Assembly: GCA_027068245.1 (NCBI GenBank)
Contig: JAMOUF010000319.1
Location: forward strand, 1-5,267
Direction of reading: 5' to 3'
DNA from: Campylobacterales bacterium
GTDB lineage: Bacteria; Campylobacterota; Campylobacteria; Campylobacterales; Nitratiruptoraceae
DNA: 5,267 nucleotides
The stretch's first letter is position 1. Every line of letters starts with the position of its first letter. Below the pieces are notes generated by a model. It searched no databases, was not told the origin of the DNA, and worked only from the letters and a program-made list of their open reading frames with translations. Positions 4,744 through 5,267 of this stretch are shown piece by piece. The position numbers and the translations under genes were made by a program.

Positions 4744-5267
4744 CCCAAACCTTCCCAAAGTCAAAGAGGTCAGATATATACCGGACATTACGAAAATCGC
4801 CCTTGAGTGGACTCCCATATACAGCGAAAATATAAAGGGCTACTATATCTACAGGGGGCAAAAGGGGACCAAACTTACACGCATAGCAAAGATTGACACC
4901 AGGTTTTCGTCTCACTATATCGACAAGAAACTAAATCCGGATACAAAATACTACTATCAGATAACCGCCTTTACAAAAAGGGCCGAATCTTACCCCTCCC
5001 CGAAGCTTGAGGCAAAAACCCTGCCAGTTCCTGAGTCGGTCTCCTTTTTAAAAGCGGTAGACCATCTGCCAAGAATCATCAAGCTTATCTGGAGGCCCCA
5101 TCCTTATCTAAGGGTGGATGGATATATAGTCGAAAGGGCCGATGAGAAGAGTGCGGATTGGAAAAAGATAGCCTATGTCAAAGACAGACTCAGTGCGGAG
5201 TATATAGACAGCGGCCTAAAAGACAATATGACCTATCTTTACAGGCTTAAAGCTAAAACCTGTGACG
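4652..5267 (+). CDS. flpA: FlpA-like lipoprotein with fibronectin type III domains (3' end outside window)
   Basis: Predicted surface or periplasmic lipoprotein; 205 residues are visible with no stop before the edge. A lipoprotein signal peptide comprises MKR, a hydrophobic core (7-16) and the lipobox LSGC, with Cys19 as the lipidated residue. A short linker leads into a first fibronectin type III-like domain (about 38-123: LEWTP, IKGYYIYRG, LNPDTKYYYQITAF). A second begins near 129 (IKLIWRPHP, VDGYIVER, YIDSGL, MTYLYRLKA). Residues 147-155 read WRPHPYLRV, nearly the WRPHPDFRV segment reported as the fibronectin-binding site of C. jejuni FlpA. C. jejuni FlpA has three such domains and about 410 residues, so roughly half is seen. 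The gene overlaps the rluD-like gene by 92 nt in another frame. From memory, trmB, ftsE and ftsX follow in C. jejuni. Orthology is well supported; an adhesin role depends on whether the organism has an animal host. Confidence 0.88.
   Translation, partial: MKRLSQIILLSFLIILSGCTIQPKVSKPKIDPNLPKVKEVRYIPDITKIALEWTPIYSENIKGYYIYRGQKGTKLTRIAKIDTRFSSHYIDKKLNPDTKYYYQITAFTKRAESYPSPKLEAKTLPVPESVSFLKAVDHLPRIIKLIWRPHPYLRVDGYIVERADEKSADWKKIAYVKDRLSAEYIDSGLKDNMTYLYRLKAKTCD

Overview
The window is a dense, compact stretch of bacterial chromosome, AT-rich at roughly 40% G+C by eye. It most likely comes from a member of the Campylobacterota (Epsilonproteobacteria). The main reason is the right half: a divergent rodA/mrdB and rluD-type gene followed by a lipoprotein with fibronectin type III domains. 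From memory, this matches the mrdB - rluD - flpA neighbourhood of Campylobacter jejuni (Cj1282, Cj1280c, Cj1279c). The lipoprotein also carries a near copy of the fibronectin-binding nonapeptide described for C. jejuni FlpA. The genus cannot be named from this sequence.

Layout. Positions 1-28 hold the 5' end of a minus-strand tRNA-Glu cut by the window edge, and a short divergent promoter region follows. Positions 97-2523 hold a tight plus-strand three-gene operon with overlapping ends: an LdtD/YcbB-type L,D-transpeptidase, a MepK/YcbK-type murein endopeptidase with a twin-arginine signal, and a small four-helix CopD-like membrane protein. A minus-strand CAT-anticodon tRNA (2527-2603) begins 3 bases after that operon ends. 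Just beyond it lies rodA (2614-3717, minus). A 30-bp divergent spacer then leads to a plus-strand RluA/RluD-family pseudouridine synthase (3748-4743). Its last 92 nt overlap, in another frame, the start of the FlpA-like lipoprotein, which runs off the right edge.

How the genes fit together. Three genes act on the cell wall. RodA polymerises glycan strands, the L,D-transpeptidase makes 3-3 (mDAP-mDAP) cross-links, and the MepK-type enzyme is expected to cut those same cross-links. The transpeptidase/endopeptidase pair overlaps by 8 nt, so a 3-3 cross-link maker and its eraser are probably translated together. The same two families are adjacent in E. coli (ycbB-ycbK).

I found no mobile element, CRISPR array, integrase or obvious foreign DNA, and no completely new system. 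The points most worth a second look are the conserved FlpA binding motif, the 92-nt dual-coding overlap, the Ldt/MepK pair, and a rodA promoter placed so that its mRNA may have no leader. No gap between genes exceeds 70 bases.
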